Shown here piece after piece: positions 1 to 5,908 of a stretch of DNA of 6,883 nt; position 1 is the stretch's first letter; each line of letters begins with the position of its first letter. The translations under genes and the position numbers were made by a program. This DNA comes from Candidatus Aminicenantota bacterium (GTDB lineage: Bacteria; Acidobacteriota; Aminicenantia; Aminicenantales; Aminicenantaceae): NCBI GenBank assembly GCA_030627155.1, contig DAOUSP010000066.1, forward strand, positions 1 to 6,883, in the 5' to 3' direction. The notes under the pieces were generated by a model, which searched no databases, was not told the DNA's origin, and saw only the letters and a program-made list of their open reading frames with translations.

Positions 1-542
1 AAGATATCGAGCTAAAGATCCTTGCCCAGCATATGGAATTCGAAAACACCGCCCGGAAGTTAAATAAAATAAATATGGAAATGCACCAGATTAAAGAGGC
101 CCCGGATATTCCTGAGGACGAAAAACAAAGAAAGCAATCAGAGACAGAAGGAAAAATTAAGGCACTCAAAAAGAAAAAAGAAGCTGCAGATAAAAAGATA
201 ACAGATCTTTTAAGTAAAAAAACCCCTTTTGAAGATGAAAGATTAAAACTCGAAGAAAAAATCAGGGACAACGAAGCTGAACTTAAATCTCTTGAAAGCA
301 AACAAAAGGAACAAACACAAAAATTCCAGAAAGAAATCAAGGAATGGCAAAAAAGCAAGGATAAAGTCTTAAAAGATCTTGATGAAATAAAAAAGAAAAG
401 ACAGCCGCTTTTTAAAGACCTCGGGAAAATCTTTGAGGAATCAAGAGTCGAACACAACAATCTTGTTATTTATTATGCTCAATTGGACCGCATCAAAATC
501 CGCATTCAGGAGCTCGAAGAAAAAATCCGCACTTTTTCCTGA
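1..542 (+). CDS. Coiled-coil protein, 5' end outside the window
   Basis: The reading frame is open from the left edge (first whole codon at position 3) and ends with TGA at 540-542. The ATG at 33 has no ribosome binding site, and ten codons before it (DIELKILAQH) read naturally into it, so the true start is probably upstream. The visible 179 residues are very rich in Lys and Glu with heptad-like leucines and isoleucines, so nearly all of it should form long helical coiled coil. There is no signal peptide, membrane segment or cysteine pair. The pattern, including a Pro-Asp-Ile-Pro break about 35 residues into the visible part, loosely recalls the coiled-coil half of the COG1579 zinc-ribbon family, but the C-terminal zinc ribbon of that family is absent. 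Function is unknown. A cytoplasmic structural or scaffold role is only a guess from composition. It is followed by a 111-base gap, so it may not be cotranscribed with queH. Confidence 0.75.
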   Translation, partial: DIELKILAQHMEFENTARKLNKINMEMHQIKEAPDIPEDEKQRKQSETEGKIKALKKKKEAADKKITDLLSKKTPFEDERLKLEEKIRDNEAELKSLESKQKEQTQKFQKEIKEWQKSKDKVLKDLDEIKKKRQPLFKDLGKIFEESRVEHNNLVIYYAQLDRIKIRIQELEEKIRTFS

Positions 543-561
543 TTAGCACGTCCTAATTTTT
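542..561 (+). terminator. Weak terminator-like hairpin
   Basis: Overlapping the stop of the coiled-coil gene, ATTAG (542-546) can pair with CTAAT (553-557) around a six-base loop, and the right arm runs into five T (557-561). The stem has only five pairs, four of them A-T, so it would be a poor terminator alone. It is the only hairpin plus T-run found in the gap before queH. Confidence 0.22.
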
Positions 562-566
562 AAAAC

Positions 567-620
567 GATTTTCATTGGTTCTCTTTCATTTGATTTTCGG
601 CCTAAAGATTTTCTTTGGTT
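567..620 (+). repeat. Imperfect direct repeat upstream of queH
   Basis: GATTTTCATTGGTT at 567-580 recurs as GATTTTCTTTGGTT at 607-620 (13 of 14 bases identical, 40 bases apart). The first seven bases occur once more at 592-598. The repeats fill most of the gap before queH and end at the proposed -35 hexamer. They could be regulator binding sites or chance similarity in T-rich DNA. Confidence 0.4.
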
Positions 621-647
621 TACTCATCCCAGTGAAGTGTTTAAAAT
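619..647 (+). promoter_or_regulatory. Possible sigma70-type promoter for queH-hypF
   Basis: TTTACT (619-624) and TAAAAT (642-647) are separated by 17 bases and match the sigma70 consensus at 4/6 and 5/6. Transcription would start near position 654. That would leave a leader of about 18 bases carrying AAAGG before the ATG at 672, and would make the ATG at 654 unusable. Such matches arise by chance in A+T-rich DNA, so this is tentative. Confidence 0.3.
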
Positions 648-671
648 AAAAGCATGAAACAAAGGCAAAAA

Positions 672-1211
672 ATGCTTGTTCATACCTGCTGCGCTCCTGA
701 TGCTCTTTATGTGATGGAGCTTCTTAAAGAGGACTATGAAGCAAGTGCATTCTTCTATAATCCAAATATACATCCTCTCAAGGAATATAAGCTTCGGCTT
801 GAGGAGGCAAAAAAGGTTGCTAAAACAGCAGGCTTCACGTTAATTGAAGGACCGTATGATTCAAGGAGATGGTTCGAGCTTACTGAGAAGTTCAAATATG
901 AACCCGAAAAAGGCCGTCGTTGTGATATCTGCTATGCCATGAGAATCGAACAAACAGCGCGTGCAGCTTCTGAGGGCGGCTTCGATATTTTTACAACAGT
1001 CATGAGTATCAGCCCCTGGAAAAAGGCAGATGTCCTGAACCGTATCGGCCGCATGTTTGCACGGCGGTACGGAATATTATTCCTTGAGGCGAATTTTAAA
1101 AAAAAGGACGGATTTCGCAAAAGCATTGAACTAAGTAAAGCCCATAATTTATACAGGCAGAATTACTGCGGCTGCCTTTACAGCATCCGCCGAGTAAATA
1201 GCAGAACATGA
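672..1211 (+). CDS. queH: Epoxyqueuosine reductase QueH (DUF208 family)
   Basis: QueH reduces epoxyqueuosine in tRNA to queuosine, the last step of modification of wobble base 34 in GUN-anticodon tRNAs. It is an iron-sulfur enzyme unrelated to the cobalamin-dependent QueG. Counting from 672 (179 residues), the family marks are all present: His-Thr-Cys-Cys-Ala-Pro with Cys6 and Cys7, FFYNPNI near 27-33, GRRCDICYAMR with Cys84 and Cys87, the SISPWK stretch near 112-117, and YRQNYCGC near the end with Cys166 and Cys168. These cysteines are the expected cluster and metal ligands. Asp10 follows CCAP where many homologues have a third Cys; from memory the Thermotoga maritima enzyme also has Asp there, so I do not call it a defect. 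I chose ATG 672 because AAAGG lies six bases upstream and the protein then starts MLVH as in the family. ATG 654 would add six residues with no RBS. hypF follows within 15 bases, suggesting an operon. Confidence 0.93.
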   Translation: MLVHTCCAPDALYVMELLKEDYEASAFFYNPNIHPLKEYKLRLEEAKKVAKTAGFTLIEGPYDSRRWFELTEKFKYEPEKGRRCDICYAMRIEQTARAASEGGFDIFTTVMSISPWKKADVLNRIGRMFARRYGILFLEANFKKKDGFRKSIELSKAHNLYRQNYCGCLYSIRRVNSRT

Positions 1212-1214
1212 TTA

Positions 1215-3524
1215 TTGACAGAACCTATGAAGACAAAGAGTAAAACAACAGAAGGATATGCAATAGAAGCCCTTGTCTCTGGAGTCGTTCAAGGGGTCGG
1301 GTTCAGGCCTTTCATTTACCGCCTTGCATATAAATTTGGGTATAAAGGATGGGTTCAAAACACAGGATTTGGTGTCAAAATCCATCTTGAAACAGAGAAT
1401 GAGGCAGATTTTAAAGATTTCTTTGCTGCGTTAAAGAAAGACAAGCCGCCTCTTGCTTTAATCGAAGACATCTCCTTTAAGCAGGCCCAATTTAAGAACT
1501 TCAAGAAATTTACCATAAAAAAATCAAGAAAAGGCGAAAGCTTTGTTTTCATTTCCCCTGATATTTCCATATGTAAGAACTGCCATAGAGAAATGATGAA
1601 CCCTTCAGACAGACGCTTCCGCTACCCATTTATTAACTGCACAGATTGCGGTCCCCGCTACACCATTGTTAAAGCCCTCCCTTATGACAGAAGCCAGACC
1701 ACAATGAAAGACTTTATCATGTGCGAAGAATGTGCACAGGATTACACAGACCCTTTCGACCGCCGCTATCATGCGCAGCCTGTCGCCTGCCCTGTTTGCG
1801 GCCCGCAGGTCGAACTAAAAGAAGCAAAAACAGGAAAAAAGATTGAGGGCGGAATAGAAAAAGCATCATCCTTGATAAAGCAGGGATATATACTTGCTGT
1901 CAAAGGGCTCGGAGGTTTTCATCTTGTATGCGATGCCCTAAATCCAGAGTCTGTGGTGCGGTTGAGGAAAATAAAAAGGCGTTATAGAAAGCCTCTCGCT
2001 TTGATGGCCCGGGATTTATCTCTTGTGGAACAATACGTCAACTTGAGTAGAACCGAAAGGAAATATCTCATTTCTGCCCGCCGTCCAATTGTTCTTCTCC
2101 AGAAAAAAAGGGAAATCCAGGGAATAGCTCCTCACCTTGATGAGCTTGGTATAATGCTTCCCTACACTCCTCTTCATTACCTTCTGCTTGATAAAGTAGG
2201 TCTTATTGTGGCCACAAGCTCAAACAAAAAGGACGCCCCTATCATGAAAGACGAAACAGAAGGAATTACCTCACTCTGTGATTATATCCTCACTCATGAC
2301 CGCCCTATCCACGTTCGCTCTGATGACTCTGTGATGAAAATCGTTGACGGAAATCCAATTTTTCTAAGGCGCGCAAGAGGTTATGTTCCCTATCCCCAAA
2401 AAGTCCATGAAGAGCTTAAAAGTCCAAAGCATATTTTGGCTCTTGGAGGCGAATTGAAAGACACCATCTCTGTATATAAGGATGGTTATGTCATAACAAG
2501 TCAGTTTCTCGGTGACCTGGACGAATATCAAAATTACATATATTTTGAAGAAACATTAAAGCATCTATGCAATCTCTTTGCAATCCAGCCAGAAATAGTC
2601 GTGACAGACCTTCACCCCGACTTCCATACAACACGCTATGCCCAGAAACTTGGGATTCCACACCTGAAAGTGCAGCATCATTTTGCCCATACTTTAGCTC
2701 CTCTGCTCGAGCACAATATCACTTCAGGCAAAAAAGTTCTCGGTGTATCGTGGGACGGTTTTGGATATGGAGGTGATGGCACTGCCTGGGGAGGAGAATT
2801 TTTAATAGCCGATTATTCATCCTTCCAACGGCTTGCCCATTTTCAGAATATCTCTCTACCTGGAGGGGACCTTGCAGTAAAACAGCCGTGGCGCATGGCT
2901 GTAACTTATTTACTTACAACTTATGGGAAGGACTTCCCCAGGATTTCTGCTCTAAATGACATTCAAGCCAGCTCCATAAAAGGCATTGTGGAGATGATTA
3001 AAAACAAACTTAATTCTCCACTCTCTTCAAGCTGCGGCCGGCTTTTTGATGCTGTCTCTTTCCTTTTAGGACTTTCACCAAAAATCATTGAGTTTGAAGC
3101 CGAAGCTGCCATGAGACTCGAGTCTGCGGCAGCCGAAGGAGTATCAGAAAGCTATCCTTTTTATTTATGGACACATTTGAATCCATGGCAAATTTCATTT
3201 ACTCCGATGTTCGATTCACTGGTAAAAGACCTGAGTGACAATTTATCACCTGCTGATATTTCTTCAAAATTCCACAATACATTAGCTCAGGTGATAAATA
3301 TTGTCGCGTGTAAGGCAAAAGAGAAGCACGGCCTTGACACTGTTGCTTTAAGCGGAGGAGTCTTCCTTAACAAGCTTCTCCTTGAGAAAGCAATGTTGTT
3401 ACTCAAAAGGAACGGGTTTAAGGTTATCAGGCCTTTAAACTATTCCCCAAATGATGAATCCCTTTCCCTCGGTCAAATCGCCTATGCTTTAAACAGGGTT
3501 AAAAACAACAGAGGGAAAGAATGA
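1215..3524 (+). CDS. hypF: Carbamoyltransferase HypF (NiFe-hydrogenase maturation)
   Basis: HypF uses carbamoyl phosphate and ATP to carbamoylate the C-terminal Cys of HypE, which makes the CN ligands of NiFe-hydrogenase iron; it is cytoplasmic. All four domains are present in 769 residues, close to the usual length. An acylphosphatase domain covers about 15-102, with VQGVGFRPF (catalytic Arg31) and Asn49. Two zinc fingers follow: C120-x2-C123-x18-C142-x2-C145, then after 24 residues C170-x2-C173-x18-C192-x2-C195, exactly the HypF spacing. A YrdC-like domain spans about 210-395, and a Kae1-like domain runs from about 405 to the end with VQHHFAH (His488 and His492), SWDGFGYGGDGTAWGGE, ALSGGVFLNK and NDESLSLGQ (Asp747). 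Two motif variants are noted in the findings. The frame can start at TTG 1215, 3 bases after the queH stop, or at ATG 1227. Neither has a clear RBS and both leave the first domain whole. No other hyp gene is visible, so partners must lie elsewhere. Confidence 0.96.
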   Translation: MTEPMKTKSKTTEGYAIEALVSGVVQGVGFRPFIYRLAYKFGYKGWVQNTGFGVKIHLETENEADFKDFFAALKKDKPPLALIEDISFKQAQFKNFKKFTIKKSRKGESFVFISPDISICKNCHREMMNPSDRRFRYPFINCTDCGPRYTIVKALPYDRSQTTMKDFIMCEECAQDYTDPFDRRYHAQPVACPVCGPQVELKEAKTGKKIEGGIEKASSLIKQGYILAVKGLGGFHLVCDALNPESVVRLRKIKRRYRKPLALMARDLSLVEQYVNLSRTERKYLISARRPIVLLQKKREIQGIAPHLDELGIMLPYTPLHYLLLDKVGLIVATSSNKKDAPIMKDETEGITSLCDYILTHDRPIHVRSDDSVMKIVDGNPIFLRRARGYVPYPQKVHEELKSPKHILALGGELKDTISVYKDGYVITSQFLGDLDEYQNYIYFEETLKHLCNLFAIQPEIVVTDLHPDFHTTRYAQKLGIPHLKVQHHFAHTLAPLLEHNITSGKKVLGVSWDGFGYGGDGTAWGGEFLIADYSSFQRLAHFQNISLPGGDLAVKQPWRMAVTYLLTTYGKDFPRISALNDIQASSIKGIVEMIKNKLNSPLSSSCGRLFDAVSFLLGLSPKIIEFEAEAAMRLESAAAEGVSESYPFYLWTHLNPWQISFTPMFDSLVKDLSDNLSPADISSKFHNTLAQVINIVACKAKEKHGLDTVALSGGVFLNKLLLEKAMLLLKRNGFKVIRPLNYSPNDESLSLGQIAYALNRVKNNRGKE

Positions 3525-3530
3525 AGCAGT

Positions 3531-4295
3531 CTATTTTTCCTTTTTAAGATTGATTCTTATGCCCCCGACAAGGGACAAAATCATATTGATAAAAAGAACG
3601 CCTATAATCCCGAGAATTGCTAAAATCGCAAATCCGAAAACTCCACCCAAGCCACCATATATCAGGCCTCCTAACAGCTTTCCCTGGAATTCTCTTAGAA
3701 AAGCTGGAAACATATTAGTAATACCTGAAAATAAATTCGTAACACCCATAAATACACTAATAATCATTCCGATGAAAAACCCTATCCAGCCAGTAAATAT
3801 CATGTGAGAGAAAACATTTAAAGAACGCAGATTATAGGTTATCTCTTCTTCCTCTTCTTCCTCTTGCGCCTGGTCCTGTAGAACCAATTTGACGTTTTCT
3901 TTCAAAAATTGCGGAGTATTATTTTCTGGTGGAGTTATTTTATTGTTATTCTTCAATTCTGGCGTTAGTTTGGGAAGTTCCGAAAGCTCATTCTCTTCAA
4001 CTTTTCCTCCACAGAAAGCACAAACTTTGCTTTCGAGGTCGTTTTCATATCCGCAATAAATACAAATAGCTTTCTTATCCTGCAAAGATGGAGGTTTGGC
4101 AGAAACCCAATTCTGTCCATCAAAAAAATACCATTTTCCTGTCTGGGCCCCGATCGTCCAGCACCGGCCTTTTTGATCTCTGAGGCGGAGGGTTTTTAGC
4201 CGGTCTTTAAATTCCCTTTCAGATATTTTCTTTTGCTTGAATTTTCGCTTTAACTCCAGAAATTCTTTCTCAACATCCTTGAATTGATTACTCAC
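3531..4295 (-). CDS. Uncharacterised zinc-ribbon membrane protein
   Basis: The gene encodes 254 residues of unknown function. In order there is a charged helical N-terminus (1-38) resembling the short helical motif seen at the ends of membrane or regulatory proteins (SHOCT-like). A small aromatic module follows at about 38-66 (RDQKGRCWTIGAQTGKWYFF then DGQNWV), of a type I have seen next to zinc ribbons. A zinc ribbon has Cys78, Cys81, Cys92 and Cys95. A polar linker ends in seven Glu (145-151). A hydrophobic, Gly-rich C-terminus holds probable membrane helices at about 163-188 and 207-246, the latter perhaps two helices. There is no signal peptide, so the ribbon is probably cytoplasmic. The start is GTG at 4295-4293, backed by an excellent RBS five bases away; no upstream ATG competes. 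It converges on hypF with 6 bases between stops and lies 307 bases after the protease gene, probably with its own promoter. A role in sensing or membrane stress is possible but unsupported. Confidence 0.85.
   Translation of the reverse strand: MSNQFKDVEKEFLELKRKFKQKKISEREFKDRLKTLRLRDQKGRCWTIGAQTGKWYFFDGQNWVSAKPPSLQDKKAICIYCGYENDLESKVCAFCGGKVEENELSELPKLTPELKNNNKITPPENNTPQFLKENVKLVLQDQAQEEEEEEEITYNLRSLNVFSHMIFTGWIGFFIGMIISVFMGVTNLFSGITNMFPAFLREFQGKLLGGLIYGGLGGVFGFAILAILGIIGVLFINMILSLVGGIRINLKKEK
3843..3865. repeat. 9-bp tandem repeat inside the zinc-ribbon gene
   Basis: CTCTTCTTC occurs twice in tandem (3843-3851, 3852-3860), followed by five more matching bases (3861-3865). On the coding strand it encodes Glu codons of the acidic run at residues 145-151. 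Loss or gain of a unit would keep the frame and change the Glu run by three residues, so this is a possible length-variable linker. Confidence 0.7.
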
Positions 4296-4300
4296 GGCTA

Positions 4301-4308
4301 ATCACCTC
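4301..4308 (-). promoter_or_regulatory. Ribosome binding site fixing a GTG start
   Basis: On the - strand GAGGTGAT lies five bases before the GTG at 4295. It is nearly full anti-16S complementarity and decides the non-ATG start of the zinc-ribbon membrane protein. Confidence 0.8.
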
Positions 4309-4384
4309 GATAGAAGTCGTTTTCCTGCTTATGCATAAACCGTCCGCATCTTTACTACTCACTTTGCACTCAATTGTCTTTAAA

Positions 4385-4401
4385 TGTTCAATATTTGAAC
4401 A
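4385..4401. promoter_or_regulatory. Perfect 17-base palindrome, operator candidate
   Basis: TGTTCAA (4385-4391) and TTGAACA (4395-4401) are perfect 7-bp inverted arms around a TAT centre. The site lies 90-106 bases upstream of the GTG of the zinc-ribbon membrane gene and downstream of the proposed promoter. This is the size and symmetry of a dimeric repressor operator. No regulator gene is in the window. Confidence 0.4.
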
Positions 4402-4446
4402 CTTTTTTCGTATTTTCTTTGTTTTCAATACTTTAGTAATTCCTTT

Positions 4447-4475
4447 ATTATCAATAACTTACACCATTTGACCAA
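4447..4475 (-). promoter_or_regulatory. Possible promoter for the zinc-ribbon membrane gene
   Basis: On the - strand TTGGTC (4475-4470) and GATAAT (4452-4447) are 17 bases apart, the latter a 5/6 match to the -10 consensus. A start near 4440 would give a leader of about 145 bases that includes the palindrome at 4385-4401. A TATAAT on the same strand at 4502-4497 has no -35 at normal spacing. Confidence 0.3.
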
Positions 4476-4547
4476 TTCTTGTGCAATCTGTCATATATTA
4501 TAGAAATATAATGACTTTCGAGCATCAAAATGGCGGTTTTCCCTCAC

Positions 4548-4571
4548 TTTTTCCACAGATTTTGTGAAAAA
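4548..4571 (-). terminator. Weak hairpin after the protease gene
   Basis: CACA (4554-4557) pairs with TGTG (4563-4566) around a five-base loop, extended across one bulged C by TTTTT (4548-4552) with AAAAA (4567-4571). It lies about 32 bases after the protease stop. With only two G-C pairs and no long U-tract outside the stem it is a poor terminator, but nothing better was seen here. Confidence 0.2.
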
Positions 4572-4602
4572 CTTTTTCCTTTAATTATTCTCATTTTCTT
4601 AT

Positions 4603-5577
4603 TCAAAAATGGAAACCTTTTATTAAATCAAACATATTGTATCCCTTCACAGGATCCGGAATAAACGAAAGGATGAAAATAATGAAAACTACAATGCCAA
4701 TGACTTTTCTTCCTTGGGACAAAGGAATGACTTCGTCTATGATGCGAGGATGCTTCAACCCCAAAAAACTAATGAGCACTGCCCACACAAACCATCCGAC
4801 CCAGAAAAAAATCCCCATTACAATAAAAATCACAAGGATAAAGCGGGCAAGAGATTTTGACCTCTGTCCAAGAAGGGCATATATAACATGTCCTCCATCA
4901 AGCTGTCCTATTGGGAAAAGATTAAACGAAGTCACAAGAATGCCCACCCATCCTGCAAAAGCTACAGGATGGAGGATGATATCATAGTTTCCAGGGACAT
5001 TTTTAAAAACCACACCGGAAATCATTTTCAAAAGAATAGGTTCCCCAAAAACAAGACTTCCTTCTATAGGTAAAGATGGAACAGCTTTAGAGAGCGACAG
5101 ACCGTAAATCAATGCCGGAAGCGAAAGAACAAAACCTGCGAGCGGCCCAGCGACTCCAATATCAAACAACTGCTTTTTTCGCGTGATCGGTGACTTAATC
5201 TTTATGAACGCCCCCATGGTTCCTATAAGGGTTGGAGCAGGAATAAAATAAGGAAGCGTAGCATCTATTCTGTAATAACGGCAGGTCAGAAAATGGCCCA
5301 GTTCGTGGCTCATTAAAATTGTAAGGAGAACAACCATATAAATAATGCTCAAATTAATAATTTTTGGGTCTGTAAGAATATCATATCCCACAGTAAAATT
5401 AGGATTTTGGCTGATGACATCTGAGTATATAAAGCTAACACTCCATGTAAGTCCTACACTAAAGGTCGAGAATATCGTCAAGAAAAAAAGCAACGCATTT
5501 ACCCAAAGTCCCTTTTTGAGAAAAAAGTAAAAAAAGCCCTGCTTTTTGGGATAATTCACATATATTTCTTCTTCCAT
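4603..5577 (-). CDS. Site-2-type membrane zinc metalloprotease (M50, EGY1-like)
   Basis: The product is an intramembrane metalloprotease of family M50, which cuts membrane-embedded substrates such as anti-sigma factors or tethered regulators. Its own substrate is unknown. In 324 residues the zinc motif HELGH is at 91-95 (His91, Glu92, His95) within a hydrophobic stretch. The third ligand motif, NLFPIGQLDGGH, is at 219-230 with Asp227. Between them FIPAP and GTMGAFIKIKSPI (111-131) is the signature of the EGY1-like branch rather than RseP, and there is no PDZ or CBS domain. Roughly six membrane helices are visible (about 25-50, 73-100, 138-162, 206-235, 243-272 and 290-308). ATG 5577 has only GGA three bases upstream, a poor RBS; GTG at 5559, codon 7, is an alternative. 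The gene begins 10 bases after the U-tract of a strong terminator, so how it is transcribed is unclear. Catalytic residues are intact. Confidence 0.92.
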   Translation of the reverse strand: MEEEIYVNYPKKQGFFYFFLKKGLWVNALLFFLTIFSTFSVGLTWSVSFIYSDVISQNPNFTVGYDILTDPKIINLSIIYMVVLLTILMSHELGHFLTCRYYRIDATLPYFIPAPTLIGTMGAFIKIKSPITRKKQLFDIGVAGPLAGFVLSLPALIYGLSLSKAVPSLPIEGSLVFGEPILLKMISGVVFKNVPGNYDIILHPVAFAGWVGILVTSFNLFPIGQLDGGHVIYALLGQRSKSLARFILVIFIVMGIFFWVGWFVWAVLISFLGLKHPRIIDEVIPLSQGRKVIGIVVFIIFILSFIPDPVKGYNMFDLIKGFHF

Positions 5578-5587
5578 TTATCCATAT

Positions 5588-5621
5588 AAAAAAATAGGAG
5601 TGATGTACCTCACTCCTATTT
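5588..5621 (-). terminator. Strong intrinsic terminator after the ferredoxin gene
   Basis: A perfect 12-bp inverted repeat (5592-5603 and 5610-5621) closes a six-base loop at 5604-5609. On the - strand it is followed by a run of seven T (5594-5588, three of them in the stem base). It lies 24 bases after the ferredoxin stop. On the + strand the matching arm is followed by a C and mixed bases, so it is directional. The U-tract ends only 10 bases before the protease ATG. Confidence 0.85.
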
Positions 5622-5645
5622 CATATCAAAATCAAGACTAACGAC

Positions 5646-5894
5646 TTATTCCCCTTTAATCTTCTGCAACTTTACCTCTAACTCTTCCCGGGATTCTTTA
5701 TGGTCTGGGTCAGGGACACAGGCGTCCACAGGACAAACAGCCGCACACTGTGGTTCATCGAAATGTCCAACACACTCGGTGCATTTATCTGGATTAATCA
5801 CATACAATTCATCTCCAGCTGAAATAGCTTCATTTGGGCATTCAGGCTCGCATGCCCCACAGTTGATACACTCTTCATTAATTATTAAAGCCAT
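5646..5894 (-). CDS. 2[4Fe-4S] ferredoxin, YfhL/Allochromatium type
   Basis: This is a small cytoplasmic electron carrier of 82 residues. Cluster ligands are C9-x2-C12-x2-C15-x3-C19-P for one site and C38-x2-C41-x8-C50-x3-C54-P for the other. The eight-residue insert between Cys41 and Cys50 and the charged C-terminal helix (about 65-82) mark the low-potential Allochromatium/YfhL subtype rather than the short clostridial type. Cys59, just after the second cluster, is an additional non-ligand cysteine that I believe is common in this subtype. ATG 5894 is fixed by GAGGAGG six bases upstream. A promoter with a short leader of about 23 bases is visible and a strong terminator follows, so it can be a one-gene transcript although the TPR gene lies 66 bases upstream. 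Its redox partner is not identifiable here. Confidence 0.96.
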   Translation of the reverse strand: MALIINEECINCGACEPECPNEAISAGDELYVINPDKCTECVGHFDEPQCAAVCPVDACVPDPDHKESREELEVKLQKIKGE

Positions 5895-5900
5895 TTATTT

Positions 5901-5907
5901 CCTCCTC
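5901..5907 (-). promoter_or_regulatory. Ferredoxin ribosome binding site
   Basis: GAGGAGG on the - strand, six bases before the ATG at 5894, is among the strongest Shine-Dalgarno sequences possible and implies high expression. It fixes the start codon. Confidence 0.85.
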
Positions 5908-5908
5908 G

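Larger units (their letters stand above)
4296..4602. other. 307-base noncoding gap
   Basis: This A+T-rich gap lies between the end of the protease gene and the start of the zinc-ribbon membrane gene, both on the - strand. It holds the RBS at 4301-4308, a 17-base palindrome at 4385-4401, a possible promoter at 4447-4475, an A/T-only inverted repeat at 4497-4512 (ATTATA, GAAA loop, TATAAT) and a weak hairpin at 4548-4571. A frame on the + strand (4530-4664, 44 codons) has no RBS and runs antisense into the protease gene. I see no tRNA or recognisable riboswitch. Confidence 0.6.

Noticed and set aside
700..702. Asp in place of the third Cys of the QueH CCAPC motif, considered as a lost catalytic residue
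   Set aside because: The other four motif cysteine pairs and family blocks are intact, and I recall functional homologues with CCAPD, so it is probably a natural variant.
2567..2776. A 69-codon + strand ORF inside hypF
   Set aside because: It is out of frame within a region encoding conserved HypF motifs and has no RBS.
4497..4512. ATTATA-GAAA-TATAAT inverted repeat as a promoter
   Set aside because: On either strand the TATAAT lacks a -35 hexamer at 16-18 bases. The arms are A/T only and may be chance in this A+T-rich gap.
4530..4664. A 44-codon + strand ORF between and over the end of the protease gene
   Set aside because: It has no ribosome binding site, runs antisense into a confident coding region and has the Phe/Leu-rich composition expected of translated T-rich DNA.
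4637..4987. A 116-codon + strand ORF opposite the protease gene
   Set aside because: It is the reverse-strand shadow of the protease, whose HELGH and LDG motifs and membrane helices are unmistakable. Its own product is rich in Lys, Thr, Met and Pro with no domain.
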